Position numbers and translations under genes: made by a program. This document shows, one piece after another, positions 24,800 to 36,233 of a stretch of 64,000 nt of DNA; the first letter of the stretch is position 1; each line of letters starts with the position of its first letter. The DNA is from Abelmoschus esculentus (Eukaryota; Streptophyta; Magnoliopsida; Malvales; Malvaceae). The stretch spans positions 3,851,501-3,915,500 of the forward strand of contig JAUCBN010000049.1 of the NCBI GenBank assembly GCA_035048815.1. The letters are read 5' to 3'. Under the pieces are notes generated by a model. It was not told the DNA's origin. It ran no database searches and worked only from the letters and a program-made list of their open reading frames with translations.

Positions 24800-26975
24800 A
24801 AAGGAGGAAAACTTTGGTGTAATCATTGCAAAAAGGTTGGCCATCTTCGCGAGAACTGTTGGAAATTACATGGGAAGCTTGCCGATTGGAAACCACACAA
24901 AATGAGACAACATCATAAAGAATCACATAAAGAACCAACAGCCAATGCAGCAATAGATGAGAACTCAGTTAGTTTCAGCAAACAACAAATCATAGATTTG
25001 CAGAAACTCTTGTCTCAGTTAACACCTGATTCTCCTGATACATCTAGTAGTATCTCTTGCTTCCGTACTTCAATTTCAAACCTATGGATAGTAGATTATG
25101 GTGCTACTGACCATATGACAGGGGATAGAACATTTTTTTCTGAATTAAATGGACAACAATTTCCGAGAAATGTAAAGACTGCTGATAGTTCTGTTACTAA
25201 AGTTGATAGAATAGGGAGGATTGATGTGAACAAGGCTATTACTCTTTCCTTTATGTTATTTGTTCCAGGCTTACAATGCAATCTGTTGTCAGTAAATAAG
25301 TTATGTCTTGATCACCACTGTTCGATTATATTCACTGATGTTGGTTGTGTTTTTCAGGAAATGGAATCGGGGACATTGATATGCAGTGCTAAGTTGTGTG
25401 GTGGCCTATATATTCTTGATGGTCTTTCTCCTAAAAGACAAGTCCAACCGAGTTGCATTTTTTCTTTATCTTCTAGTATACAAGAATTAAGTTCCAGTGA
25501 TGTTTTACTTTGGCATTTTAGACTTGGACATCCAAGCTTTAGTTATCTCCAAAAGTTGTTCCCACATTTATTCAATAATAAAAATCCTTTATCCTTTAGT
25601 TGTGATATATGTCAATTTGCAAAACACAAAAGATCAACTTATCCTTCCTCCTCTTATACGGCATCTAGACCTTTTTCCCTAATACATAGTGATATTTGGG
25701 GTCCTTCTAATGTGAAGAATGTTAATGGGGCTAGATGGTTTATTTCCTTCATAGATGATCACACTAGGCTTACTTGGACTTTCCAAATGAAAAACAAATC
25801 TGATACTGAAAACATTTTCAAGACTTTCTTCTTCATGATTAAAAATCAGTTTCATAGTCAAATTAAAGTTTTTAAGAGTGACAATGGTAGTGAATTTTTT
25901 ACCACTTCTTTGGGAAAATTCTTTCAAGAAAAAGGTATTATTCATATTAGCTCATGTGTGGATACTCCACAACAAAATGGAGTGGCTGAAAAGAAAAATA
26001 GACGCTTGTTAGAGGTTGTTCGATCTTTAATGATATCATCAAATATGTCTTATTCTTTTTGGGGAGAAGCTTTACTTCATGCTACTTTTCTCATTAATAG
26101 GTTACCAAGCAGATTTTTGGATTTTAAAACTCCTAAGGATGTTTTTCTTAAGAGTTTTCCATTCTTCAAACCTTTATCTTGTACTCTACCTTTGAAAATC
26201 TTTGGTTCTACTGCTTTTGTCCATGTTCACAAACAATTTCGGGGTAAGTTAGATCCTAGGGCTATTAAATGTGTCTTCCTTGGTTATTCTTCACAAAAGA
26301 AGGGCTTTAAGTGTTACTCTCCTACACATAGGAAATTTTACATTTCTATGGATGTCACTTTTCATGAAACTTTACCATATTTTTCAGATTCTAAAATTCA
26401 GGGGAGAAATGGAGTGAATTTCAGTCTCCTCAAATACAACTACCCCTAGAGGAACCTGTACATACACCAGATGTCACTCAAACTAAACCTATTAAAGAAA
26501 CTCATGAACCTGTTCTTGACTCCATAAATGAATCTGAAAAAACTCCTACTACAGCATATATTATTCTAGAAAACCAACTTGGAAATAAGGAACTTAGTGT
26601 CTATACAAGGAGAAAGAAAAGGCTCACTCAGGAAGCTACACAACCGAAAACTATTCAAGAAATGGAACCAATTCCATTATCCTTGGAGGAAGAAGGTATG
26701 GAAACTCTGAATGATAATTGTACTGTTGATACTTCTGATACATCTGACTTACCTATTGCTTTAAGGAAAGGTGTCAGGAAATGTACTAATCACCCAATCC
26801 AGAGATATATAGCCTATGGAAAGCTAATGCCAAATTTCAAGGCATTTACAGCAAAAATTGACAAGGTATAGATTCCAAAAACTGTGCATGAAGCTCTGCA
26901 AGATCCTAAGTGGAGGAAAGCTGTAGAGGATGAAATTAAAGCCTTGGAAGAAAACAAGACATGGGTGATGACTGA
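24800..26975 (+). pseudogene. Copia protease and integrase, up to E2 insertion
   Basis: Continues the gag frame. Protease: WIVDYGATDHMT near 25085 has Tyr in place of the Ser of the family motif D-S-G, so the active site is damaged. Integrase: HFRLGHPS and CDICQFAKH (25515-25630) give the HHCC zinc site; SDIWGP (25690), SDNGSEF (25880) and NGVAEKKNR (25985) supply the D, D and E of the core. Near 26405 a one-base indel shifts the frame; the other frame carries on through KWSEFQSPQ and the linker to RT, with a TAG at 26869. The coding text breaks at NKTWVMT where E2 is inserted and resumes at 35225. Confidence 0.9.
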
Positions 26976-28304
26976 TGTCGCGTGTCAAAAGTGCACGTTT
27001 AGTGCAAGCGGACACATCGAAAGTAATAAGTGATAAGTAATTATCGGATTATCGTCTCCACAGGAACTGGTAGACTTAATATGTCTTCTTCGTCCTCTTG
27101 TTCTGTAGAAAGGAATAAAGTAAAACACAAGTGATTGAATTTGGTTTAACTAAACTAAAACAACTAACCAAAGTAAAGAGATTTAATAATAGAGAGAGAT
27201 GGGTCAGGATCCATTTGCGTTGTATTGTGGATTTGATTGACTTGTCTCTGCTCAATGCAATCGTATATCACTGCCTCGGCAGCACTGCAGTTTACTGCCT
27301 TGGCAGCGATGATACTTGTCTACCGCGGCAATCGCTTGCCCTTTATTGGATTTAACCAAATTTCGGAAAAGTGTCCTTGAATGACTCCGCTTATCCCTAA
27401 GTTAGAGTGTTGTTGATGACTAGTCCTTGATGATACCTCCCGGCGTGAACCAATTATACTCACCAACCAATCTCACACTTCTTTTTGCCGCTGAAACTCT
27501 TAACCTATCCCTAGGCCGAGTTAGTATTTCGCGATTGAAACACCGTACTTCCCCCTTTCGTGAATCTAACTCTCCCGAGCATAGATAAATGGATTACTCA
27601 CAAACTTCTCTCCCGAGCTTGAATGCAAGAACAAGGAATAACAAAGGATAAGCAAACCTTGATAATTTTATTGCATTGAAACAAAGACAAAGTACAATCT
27701 CCTCTCACATATACTAAGAAACCTTCACCTAATCCCTAAGAAAGTTTAGAACATAATGGAGAGAAAGAAAACAAGTTAGAATTCGGCTCTCTCTCCCTCG
27801 GTATTCCGTCTCTAGTACATTGGATGACTAGGTCTTTATATAGGCTAGACCTAGGGCAAACCTTTCCTGAGTAGAATACAACTTGGAGTAGGGAACAAGT
27901 CAAGTACATAATTAAAATATTTCCAAGTTTAATTCGGTTAAGGGGCTTTCCCGCGTGGTCTTGTCTTGGGCTTTTCCTCGTGCTAGCCAGCTCCGATCCA
28001 TGGGCTTTAAGTCCAGACACGTCCCTTGGATTTTTATCTTCCAATCTCCTACAGTCTTGCTTCCTGGCTCTCAACTGCTGCCTCGGCATCAGGTCCTGCC
28101 TCGGCCTTGTTGCTGCCGCGGCACTGGTTCTCCTGTATAGATATAAAAATGCAGTAAAACGTGCCTTTTCTGTAAATATGAGTTCTATGAGCTTAACTTC
28201 TAAATATATCACATTAAGTACATGGATTGGTCCGAGTGGGTGTATATTTGGTGATTAATTCCCATAAAAGGTGTAGAAAGTGATAGTGAGTTGAGCACAT
28301 ATCA
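26976..28304 (-). repeat. E2 3' LTR
   Basis: 1329 bp; on the minus strand TGATATGTGCTCAACTCAC to TTTTGACACGCGACA. TATA box CTATATAAAG at 27834-27843; a likely poly(A) signal AATAAA lies in minus-strand AATGCAATAAAAT near 27669-27681. It holds exact TGCCNNGGCA palindromes at 27272, 27296, 28079 and 28114. It is very like the 5' LTR. Confidence 0.92.
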
Positions 28305-28342
28305 CACCCCCAAACTCGAACTATTGCTTGTCCTCAAGCAAT
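28305..28342 (-). other. E2 polypurine tract and hairpin
   Basis: Minus strand CGAGTTTGGGGGTG runs up to the LTR start TGATATG. Upstream is a perfect hairpin ATTGCTTG-AGGA-CAAGCAAT (28323-28342), identical to the one in E0. Confidence 0.85.
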
Positions 28343-29225
28343 GCAAACCATCAATTTGCCGAACTCTACTCTCTCTTGGTCTTATATTTCCATCTATTCT
28401 CCCCACCATAGCTAGGCCTATTCTTTAGTCTTAACCTTTCGGCTACCCAAGTGTTTACCTAGAAACAAACTATAAGAATTGTGAGTGTGTGCGTTTTTGT
28501 GGACAAGTTTGATTAAAGGCTTTCTTAGATAAACTCTAAGTTCAAGACAAGTAGAATTGGGTTAAGTGTTCTCTTCTTTTCTAAACAACCAATTCTTGAG
28601 CCAATTTCGGGCATCTCAAGTATTGTGTTTTTCCCTTCACTAAATTTTTCTTTCTTTTTTTGATATTCCTTAAAACATACTAGAGCCAATTTCGGGCACC
28701 TCTAGCATGAAGAAGAGTACTTCCTAGAGCCGGTGATAGGCGCCTCTAGTTACTTTCCCAAAAATCTAAGTCTTTATCACCTAAGTTCATTAAAAGAACT
28801 CCTATAATCCAACAAGTCCCAAAAGTGTTTAAAGTTCTTCATATAGTAAGCTTCTAAGTTTTCATGCTTAAGTATCCTAAGGTTAAACTTTCTTAACAGA
28901 ACCTAATCATGGTAAGGAGAAAGATTTCTATAGCCTTAAAGAATAAACTAAGGCAATACTGATGATAAGCAGTGCAAAAGTGTAAGCAATTAATTCAAGT
29001 AAGGCGGGGAGCATGAAAATTAAAAAAAATCACTGGAATACTCCCTTTTTGGTAAGGCCTCGGTAATAGATTGTTGCCTTGGCAGTGAATCTATACCTCC
29101 AAACTCAAACCAAGCATTGTACTCAATGCTTTATATTTGAAGAAATAAGCGGGCAACACAATTATGAAATAAGCAGCATATAGAGACATCAAAAGCAATT
29201 AATATTGAATTATGAAGGAAAAAAA
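28343..29225 (-). other. E2 3' untranslated region with second PPT-like site
   Basis: About 880 bp with no gene. Next to ORF2 it has a perfect dyad GCATTG-AGTA-CAATGC (29114-29129) followed on the minus strand by TTGAGTTTGGAGGT (29095-29108). It also contains short repeats of the text AGAGCCAATTTCGGGCAYCTC (28609-28622, 28681-28706) and a TGCCTTGGCA palindrome at 29075. Confidence 0.65.
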
Positions 29226-30761
29226 TTAAAGCGACTCCGAAGAGCTGCTTGTAACAATTTTTCTCCTCGGCCTTGCTGTCGATTGCTTTGTCCTTGGTGA
29301 GGGCGATGGTTGAGCTTTTGCTTGCCGGGGCGGTTGGACTCGTGTGGGTGGTGTCCGTTGCATTAGGGCCTCCACATCTTCTTCTTCTTGTATATCGGCC
29401 ATCTCTTCGGTTATCATTATGTCCGTTCCACCTCCCATTGCTGTTGCTCCTCCGGTGTGGTGTGTACTTGGTCCGGTGGCGGTGGAGCTTTGGTGCAAAT
29501 AGACATCTATCTCAGCTGATAGACTGCCCATGATGATTGGGGATCGGGGTGGAGTGCTGAAAACTGTCCTCCGCTTGGATGGTCTTCTACTGGCAGACGA
29601 TGCCGCGGCAGAATCCGCTGCCCTGGATGGGTTGGCAGCCTGGTATTGGGGCTGAGGGTCCGCATGGAAGAACGACCTTGGTCCTCCCGGAGCTGGTGTA
29701 GTCTCGATGTAAGGGGCGGCTGTGACGAACATATTGCTGAGGAAATCTGAAAATTGCGCTCCTTGGTCCGGAAAAGCATGCAGCAGCATCTGGGCTAATG
29801 TGCCGTTGAAATCTCTTTGGTACTCCATGTACCTTTGTTGTCTGAGGTCCATTGCTGCCATCCTTTGCAAAATCTCCTGGTACGGGTCTGCTGCGGTAGA
29901 GGTGTTGGCAGTATCAGGCATATCTACCGTGTACTGGGCCCCGGCAACAGTATCAGCAGTGAACTGCTAGGGCGTTGCTTGGACTGGCTGCGCCTGCGTG
30001 ATCTGCATGACTTTGTGACAAAAGTCTCTGGTCCATCCTCGCCGTTGGGGAGTGTATTCGTCCGTATCCTCGATTGGCACACCTGCGGCAACACACAAAC
30101 CCGTGATCAAACATGGGAAATACAATGGTCCCCTATCTTTCTTACCGCACTCATGAATTTCCCGTAGGATGATCTCTCCAACATTGATGGTCCTTTTGTT
30201 GATGATTGATTGGATAAGCACCAATCACTTGCGATCCACCGTGCTATTGTGGGACGTGGGGATGAGGCGTCGCTTGACAAAGGTATTCCATATCTTGGCC
30301 TCGGGCTTTAGGCTTTGTCTTATTACGGATCCTCTATGGGTACCGGTTTCCCATGGAGTATTTACGTAACAAAGATCATCTTTGATTAGCTCGTATTCCT
30401 TGGCAGTGATGTCTTCCATGAATTCGGCGTGGACATCACTGTTTGGAGTAAGGCCGTAGAAATTGTTGATTGTCTCGGCATCTAATTGGACCGGCCTGCC
30501 GCGGCAGTGAACGAAGAGGGAATCTTTGCTGGGCCCATGCACATAGAACTCCCGTACGATCGTAGCATTCGCTTGGGCAGGTTGAAGACAGAAGATTTCC
30601 CATTCTTGGTACTTTATTCTATCGAAGAGGTAATGTTCAATGCCGTAGTTTTCTTCATCCGCATGCTGGAGACCTTGTTCTTTCCACAATTTTCGGGCGA
30701 TGAAAGATCGGTTGAAACGATCTTCAACGTTTGCTGGGGTAAATCGCTTGTAGGTGACCAT
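29226..30761 (-). pseudogene. E2 ORF2 (plant-transposon-type domain, Ser/Pro tail)
   Basis: Extra gene of Athila-like elements. I start it at the ATG at 30761 (MVTYKRFTP), because E3 has the same Met and upstream codons differ. One frame of about 511 codons is broken by two stops: TGA at about 30227 (E3 has CGA) and TAG at about 29970. Residues 1-260 form the conserved domain (RFNRSFIARKLW, EWEIFCLQPAQANATIVREF, FYGLTP, FPCLITGLC). A Gln/Met-rich middle (DLRQQRYMEYQRDF) may be helical. The tail is rich in Ser, Pro and Arg and ends TSSSSESL. No signal peptide or membrane segment is evident, so an envelope role is not supported. The domain resembles what databases call a putative plant transposon protein; its function is not known. 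Confidence 0.82.
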
Positions 30762-31244
30762 CAAGATTTGTGAGATATTCGATTTCTTGGAGTATTTCTT
30801 GAAAGGAATCTGGAATTTCACGAAGAATGTGAGTAGGAAGAGAGTAATGTGAGAGGAAGATTGTTATGAATTCTAAAGAAAACAAGAAAGCAAGAGTGAA
30901 TAGTTCAAGAGGAAGGAGTTTCTTATATAGGCCTCGGCCTTGTGACCGTTTGAAGCCACTAGCCCTTTTGTAGCCGTTACTCTTTACTGCCGTTTCCTTT
31001 TTTTCCACGGCAGGAATCTCGGCAGACTAGCCGTTACACTGTTCTGCCCGTTGAGACTGCTACGGCCCTGACACTGTTGCCTCGGCAGAGTTCCTACTGT
31101 GAACCACTTATCCTTTATTCTTGCTTATTATCCTAAATAAAAATTAAACACACAAAAAAGAAAAATACTTAAGGCAAAAATAAATTCGAAAAATAAAAAT
31201 AAATTAAACTAATCCTAATATATTAATAAAGAAAAGGGAGGAGA
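30762..31244 (-). other. E2 spacer between gag-PR and ORF2
   Basis: About 480 bp, non-coding, where RT-RNase H-integrase would lie in an autonomous relative. The gag-PR side is AT-rich (31130-31230); the middle has clustered TGCC/GGCA half-sites (31008-31090) including a full TGCCTCGGCA at 31078; the ORF2 side has the TATA box and leader. I see no leftover pol text. Confidence 0.75.
30922..30929 (-). promoter_or_regulatory. Internal TATA box ahead of E2 ORF2
   Basis: Minus strand CCTATATAAGAAACTCC, 161 bp before the ORF2 ATG, with an AT-rich and pyrimidine-rich leader (CTTGTTTTC, CCTCTCACATTACTCTC) between. E3 keeps the box and the spacing (38351-38358, 160 bp). It suggests ORF2 has its own transcript. 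Confidence 0.6.
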
Positions 31245-33797
31245 TCATGTTACTGGTGGAGAGCATGCAAATGCATTTCCCAAGATGATTCTCTCCCGTT
31301 GGCCCGAATTGTGAATCGGTTGTGGGTCACTCCCTTTTGCTGTATGTTCATCCACCTTGGGCTTAATCTTTTTGCCGAATATCCTGCCGAGCAGACTGCC
31401 AAGGCAGGATATTTTGGTGTCTACTGTGTGGATGGCCTTGCACTCCTCTGGATCATCATATTTTTTTAAGTTGTGGAATGCATTGAGTTTGACTTGTTGG
31501 TCATTGACCCGCATTGTCAACTCTCCTTTATCCACGTCAATTAATGTGCGTCCAGTTGCAAGGAAAGGTCTCCCAAGGATGATCGGTGCATTCTCATCTG
31601 CTTCACAATCAAGGATAAGAAAATCAACAGGAAAAATAAACTTATCTACTCTTACCATTATGTCCTCGATTTTGCCTTCAGGTTGCACATAGGATCGATC
31701 TGCTAGTTGGAGCATAACTGTTGTAGGTTTTGCCCTTCCTATTCCAAGCTTTTGAAAGACTGATTTGGGCATGAGATTGATGCTTGCTCCAAGGTCGCAT
31801 AGGGCCTTACATTCATAGTTTTTACCTATCGCACAAGGTATGATAAAGCAGCCAGGATCTTTTAATTTCGATGGCATGCGATTGTGCAGCATTGCCATGC
31901 ATCCCTCGGTAGCAGCCACTGTTTTGAACTCACCCATTCGTTTCCTCTTTGACACCATGTCCTTTAAGAACTTGGCATAATTAGGCATTTGTTCAATTGC
32001 CTTAACGAATGGTATGTTAATATGGATTTGCTTTAGAATATCGAGGAACTTCTTGAATTGTTGGTCCTGTTTTTGCTTTTTTAAACTTTGTGGGAAAGAT
32101 GGTGGTGATTTCATCTCATCCAGGGTTTCTTTAGTTTGGAATTTAATACCTGACACCACTAGGGTTGTTACTGTCTCGGCACGCTGTTCAGGTGCTACTG
32201 TGTTCTCTGCCGGGGCAGTATTATCAGCATCAGTTTGCTCAGCCTCTTCTTTTGCTTGATCCGCTGATTGAATTTGGTTCTCTGGGATCTTTTCCTTCAG
32301 TTGTAGACCACTCCTAGTAGTGATTGCTTTGCACTGTTCATGGCCCATGACCTTAGCAACTTCAGTATTGCTAGGTAGTCCTCCTTGTGGTCTAGTGTTG
32401 ATATTTTGAGCAAACTGCCCAACCTAAGTTTCTAGCGTTTTAATGGCCGCTTCTTGATTTTGCAACCTCATCTCAGTTCTATTCATAAAAGCGTCTGTCC
32501 TTTTGATGAAATTACTATTCTCTGCCATGTATGACTCAGTTTTCATCATAAAGGCTTTGAGAGTGTTCTCCAGTGAACTTATCGGTTGCTGCTGCAGCTG
32601 CGGCGACGGCATTGTCTACTGCGTCTGCTGCTGCGGCAGTTGTTGCATTGGTTGCTGAAATCCTGAAGGTTGGGTGATTGCGTTTAAGGCATTGTTAGGG
32701 TTGCTCCATGATATGTTTGGATGCCTCTTCCATGAGGGATTGTATGTGTTGGACATCATATTGTTGCGGTTGTAGTTCCCAACATACATACCGGTTTCTT
32801 GATTCATGCAATCAGAGGAACTGTGGTTACCTCCACATAAGTCACAATAAGAATCAATTACCTTGACCTCACGGGTATTTTGCTGTAATTATAGGTTTTG
32901 CACCATCTTGGTAAGAGAGGCCAATTGTGCTGCCACTGAATTTGATTTGTCTAATTCATTTACCGTGGCTTGGCGTCTTACTCCTCCTCGCCTAGATGTA
33001 GGAAATTGAAAGTAATTTTTCGCGAGTTTGTTTAGTATTTCGATAGCTTCCTCAGGTGCTTTATCAAGGAGTGTTCCGTTTGCCGAGGCATCTAACATCA
33101 TCCTTGTCAGGGCATTCGTGGCATTATAGAACATTGTCACTTGTGTCCATAGGGGAAATCCATGCAAAGGAAACTTGTGTAGTAACTCCCTGTAGCGCTC
33201 CCATGCCTCGTACATTGGTTCGTCATCTGCCTATCGAAAAGAAGTGATTTCATTACGAATTATATCATATAGGTTTGTAGGATTAAAACGAGTGATGAAA
33301 TCACGGCAGAGTTCACTCCAAGATCCAATAGATCCTGCTGGAATGCTATTCAGCCAAGCTTTTGCCCTATCCCTAAGTGAATAGGGGAATAGCTTCAATC
33401 GCAAGACATCTTCATGGACTCCTTCGATTTTGAAAGAGTTGCAAATTTCCATGAAGGACTTAAGGTGCTGCCTTGCGTCTTCAGTTGCAGACCCACCAAA
33501 TTGTCCAATAGTGTTAAGCATATTGAACATAACAGGTTTCAGTTCAAAGTGGGCTGCTTCTATCTCCGGTGTAACAACTCCTGGGTTTAATCCATTTAAG
33601 TCATCCTCTAGGAAGTCTCTGACAGTGAGCTGCCGCGGCCCTGGTGGCGGCGGAAGACCTCCATTACCGACAGGTAAATTTTGTCCTGCCGGGTGATCTG
33701 CCATGGCGTCTTGGATTTGTCTCCTCAACCTTTGCCTTGTTCGTTCGATCTATGGATCTAACTCGTACAAAGGGTTGGTTGGGTTGGCCCTGGTCAT
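31245..33797 (-). pseudogene. E2 gag-protease polyprotein
   Basis: One frame of 851 codons from the ATG at 33797 (MTRANPTNP) to TGA at 31245, with five in-frame stops (near 33770, 33230, 32888, 32613 and 32421), most explained by CAG/CAA to TAG/TAA. Domains: Gag capsid part with LTVRDFLEDDLNGLNPG, DRAKAWLNSIPAGSI, SELCRDFITRFNP and MYEAWERYRELLHK; a zinc knuckle CDLCGGNHSSSDC (about 32850-32812); a Gln-rich stretch (32680-32580); then MGHEQCKAITTRSG and the aspartic protease with LCDLGASINLMP near 31780 and a matching IILGRPFLATGR. It ends ACSPPVT and does not continue into RT. Apart from the stops it is well preserved and would form particles. Confidence 0.9.
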
Positions 33798-33872
33798 ACA
33801 CCAAGAAAAACAAAAGTAAAATAAAAATAAAAAGAAACAAGAAAATAAAGAAAACAAAATTTAGTTGCCAGT

Positions 33873-33889
33873 CCCCGGCAACGGCGCCA
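33873..33889 (-). other. E2 primer binding site (tRNA-Asp-like)
   Basis: Minus strand TGGCGCCGTTGCCGGGG, six bases after the 5' LTR. This is the site common in Athila elements and complementary to the 3' end of tRNA-Asp. Confidence 0.88.
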
Positions 33890-33895
33890 AAAACT

Positions 33896-35224
33896 TGTCG
33901 CGTGTCAAAAGTGTGCGTTTAGTGCAAGTGGACACATCGAAAGTAATAAGTGATAAGTAATTATCGGATTATCGTCTCAACAGGGACTGGTAGACTTAAT
34001 ATGTCTTCTTCGTCTTCTTGTTCTATAGAAAGGAATAAAGTAAAACACAAGTGATTGAATTTTGTTTAACTAAACTAAAACAACTAACCTAAGTAAAGAG
34101 ATTTAATAATAGAGAGAGATGGGTCAGGATCCAGTTGCGTTGTATTGTGGATTTCATTGACTTGTCTCTGCTCAATGCAATCGTATATCACTGCCTCGGC
34201 AGCACTACAGTTTACTGCCTTGGCAGCGACAATACTTGTCCGCCGCGGCAATCCCTTGCTCATTGTTGGATTTTACCAAAGTTCAGTAAAGTGTCCTTGA
34301 ATGACTCCGCTTACCCCTATGTCAGAGTGTTGTTGATGACTATTCCTTGATGATACCTCCCAGCGTGAACCAATTATACTCACCAACCAATCTCACACTT
34401 CTTTTAGCCTCTGAAACTCTTAACCTATCCCTAGGCCGAGTTAGTATTTCGCGATTGAAATACCGTACTTACCTATTTCGTGAATCTAACTCTCCCGAGC
34501 TTAGATAAATGGATTACTCACAAACTTCTCTCCCAAGCTTGAATTCGAGAACAAGGAATAACAAAGGATAAGCAAACCTTGATAATTTTATTGCATTGAA
34601 ACAAAGACAAAGTACAATCTCCTCTCACATATACTAAGCAACCTTCACCTAATCCCTAAGAAAGTTTAGAACATAATGGAGAGAAAGAAAACAAGTTAGA
34701 ATTCGGCTCTCTCCCCCTAGGTATTCCGTCTCTAGTACATTGGATGGCTAGGACTTTATATAGGCTAAACCTAGGGCAAACCTTTCCTAAGTAGAATACA
34801 ACTTGGAGTAGGGAACAAGGCAAGTACATAATTAAAATATTTCCAAGTTTAATTCGGCTAAGGGGCTTTCCCACGTGGTCTTGTCCTGGGCTTTTCCTCG
34901 TGCTAGCCAGCTCCGATCCATGGGCTTTAAGTCCAGACACGTCCCTTGGATTTTTATCTTCCAATCGCCTACAGTCTTGCTTCCTGGCTCTCAGCTGCTG
35001 CCTCGGCATCAGGTCCTGCCTCGACCTTGTTGCTGCCGCAGCACTGGTTCTCCTGCATAGATATAAAGATGCAGTAAATCGTGCCTTTTCTGTAAATATG
35101 AGTTCTATGAGCTTAACTTCTAAATATATCACATTAAGTACATACATTGGTCCGAGTGGGTGTATATTTGGTGATTAATGCCCATAAAAGGTGTAGAAAG
35201 TGATAGTGAGTTGAGCACTTATCA
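33896..35224 (-). repeat. E2 5' LTR
   Basis: 1329 bp, same ends as the 3' LTR (TGATAAGTGCTC to GACACGCGACA on the minus strand). TATA box CTATATAAAG at 34754-34763. TGCCNNGGCA at 34192, 34216 and 34999; a fourth (28114 in the 3' LTR) is mutated here to TGCCGCAGCA. Equal length and few differences from the 3' LTR make E2 one of the youngest insertions of the window. Confidence 0.92.
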
Positions 35225-36233
35225 ATTGAGTTGCCTCCGGGAAAAAAGGTTGTGAGTTGTAAATGGATCTTTAAAGTAAAATATAACTCGGATGGGAGCA
35301 TTGAGAGGTTCAAAGCAAGGTTAGTAGCAAGAGGATTTACTCAATCTTATGGGATTGATTATCGTGAAACATTTGCACCTGTAGCTAAACTCAACACTGT
35401 AAGAATTCTCTTGTCTATTGCTGCAAACCTAGACTGGCCTTTACACCAACTTGACATAAAGAATGCTTTCCTGAATGGAAACCTTGAGGAAGAAGTCTAC
35501 ATGCACAGACCGGCTGGACTACCTGGTAATGCCAATCAAGTATGTAAGCTAATCAAATCCCTATATGGCCTGAAACAATCTCCTAGGGCCTGGTTTGATA
35601 AATTCACTAAAGTAGTCTTGAATTTCGGTTACTATCAATGTTAGTCTGATCATACTCTATTTGTGAAGATTTCTTCAGGAGACAAACGAAATATGTTGAT
35701 AGTCTATGTTGATGATATAATAATAACATGTGATGATGATCATGAAATAAGAAAGCTAAAAGCTTTTCTTACTTCTGAGTTCGAGGTAAAGGACTTGGGG
35801 TACTTGAGATATTTTTTGGGAATGGAAGTGGCAAGATCAAACTCTGGGATTATAATCAACCAGAGAAATTACATATTAGATCTCCTCTCAGAAACAGGAA
35901 TGATGGGGTGTAGACCTGCAGAAACATCTATGGAATCAAACCTAAAATTCAAACCTGAAGATCAAGGAGTTCCTACAAACAAGGAGCAATATCAGAAACT
36001 AGTGGGCAAGTTGATTTATCTATCACTTACTCGACCAGACATTGCTTTTCCTGTAAGCATTGTTAGTCAGTTCATGAGCAATCCGAAAGAGGAACACCTA
36101 GAGGCAGTAATGAGAATTCTGAGATACTTGAAGATGAATCCAAGACATGGAATGTTCTTTGCAAAGAATAACAACAGAAAAGTGGAGATATTTACTGATG
36201 CAAGCTCGGCAGGAGAATTGACAGCTAGAAGAT
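35225..36233 (+). pseudogene. Copia RT and start of RNase H
   Basis: Continuation of the copia polyprotein after E2. It begins ELPPGKKVVSCKWIFKVK, the usual start of the copia RT, with FKARLVARGFTQ, the DIKNAFLNG block (35455) and YVDDII (35703-35720), the catalytic motif of the family. A TAG at 35642 is the only stop before RNase H, which opens VEIFTDASSAGEL and ends abruptly after ARR at 36233, where an Athila-like LTR starts. Confidence 0.92.

Larger units (their letters stand above)
26976..35224 (-). mobile_element. E2: non-autonomous Athila-like element (gag-PR + ORF2)
   Basis: 8249 bp, both LTRs exactly 1329 bp, PPT at 28305, tRNA-Asp-like primer site at 33873. It is flanked by ACTGA (26971-26975) and ATTGA (35225-35229), a 5-bp target duplication with one C/T difference, inside the copia RT region. 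The interior has one Gag-protease frame, then about 480 bp with a TATA box, then ORF2, then a 0.9 kb untranslated end. There is no trace of RT, RNase H or integrase, although E5 and E7 have them between protease and ORF2. E3 has the same plan, so the loss is a family trait. It must have moved using enzymes of a relative. Confidence 0.92.
23769..36233 (+). mobile_element. Ty1/copia element, split by E2 and cut at its 3' end
   Basis: A 5' LTR (23769-24014), a tRNA-Met-type primer site, one gag-pol frame to 26975, then E2 (26976-35224), then RT and the start of RNase H to 36233. The domain order (protease, integrase, RT) and the motifs are those of copia elements. The RNase H end, PPT and 3' LTR are gone: an Athila-like LTR starts at 36234 and unrelated Tekay sequence lies beyond it. 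It sits in the interior of E8. Clade not assigned. Confidence 0.9.

Noticed and set aside
29273..30369. Plus-strand open frames opposite E2 ORF2 (also 30486-30773 and 37599-38230)
   Set aside because: The minus strand carries the conserved domain; the plus-strand frames mirror it in both E2 and E3.
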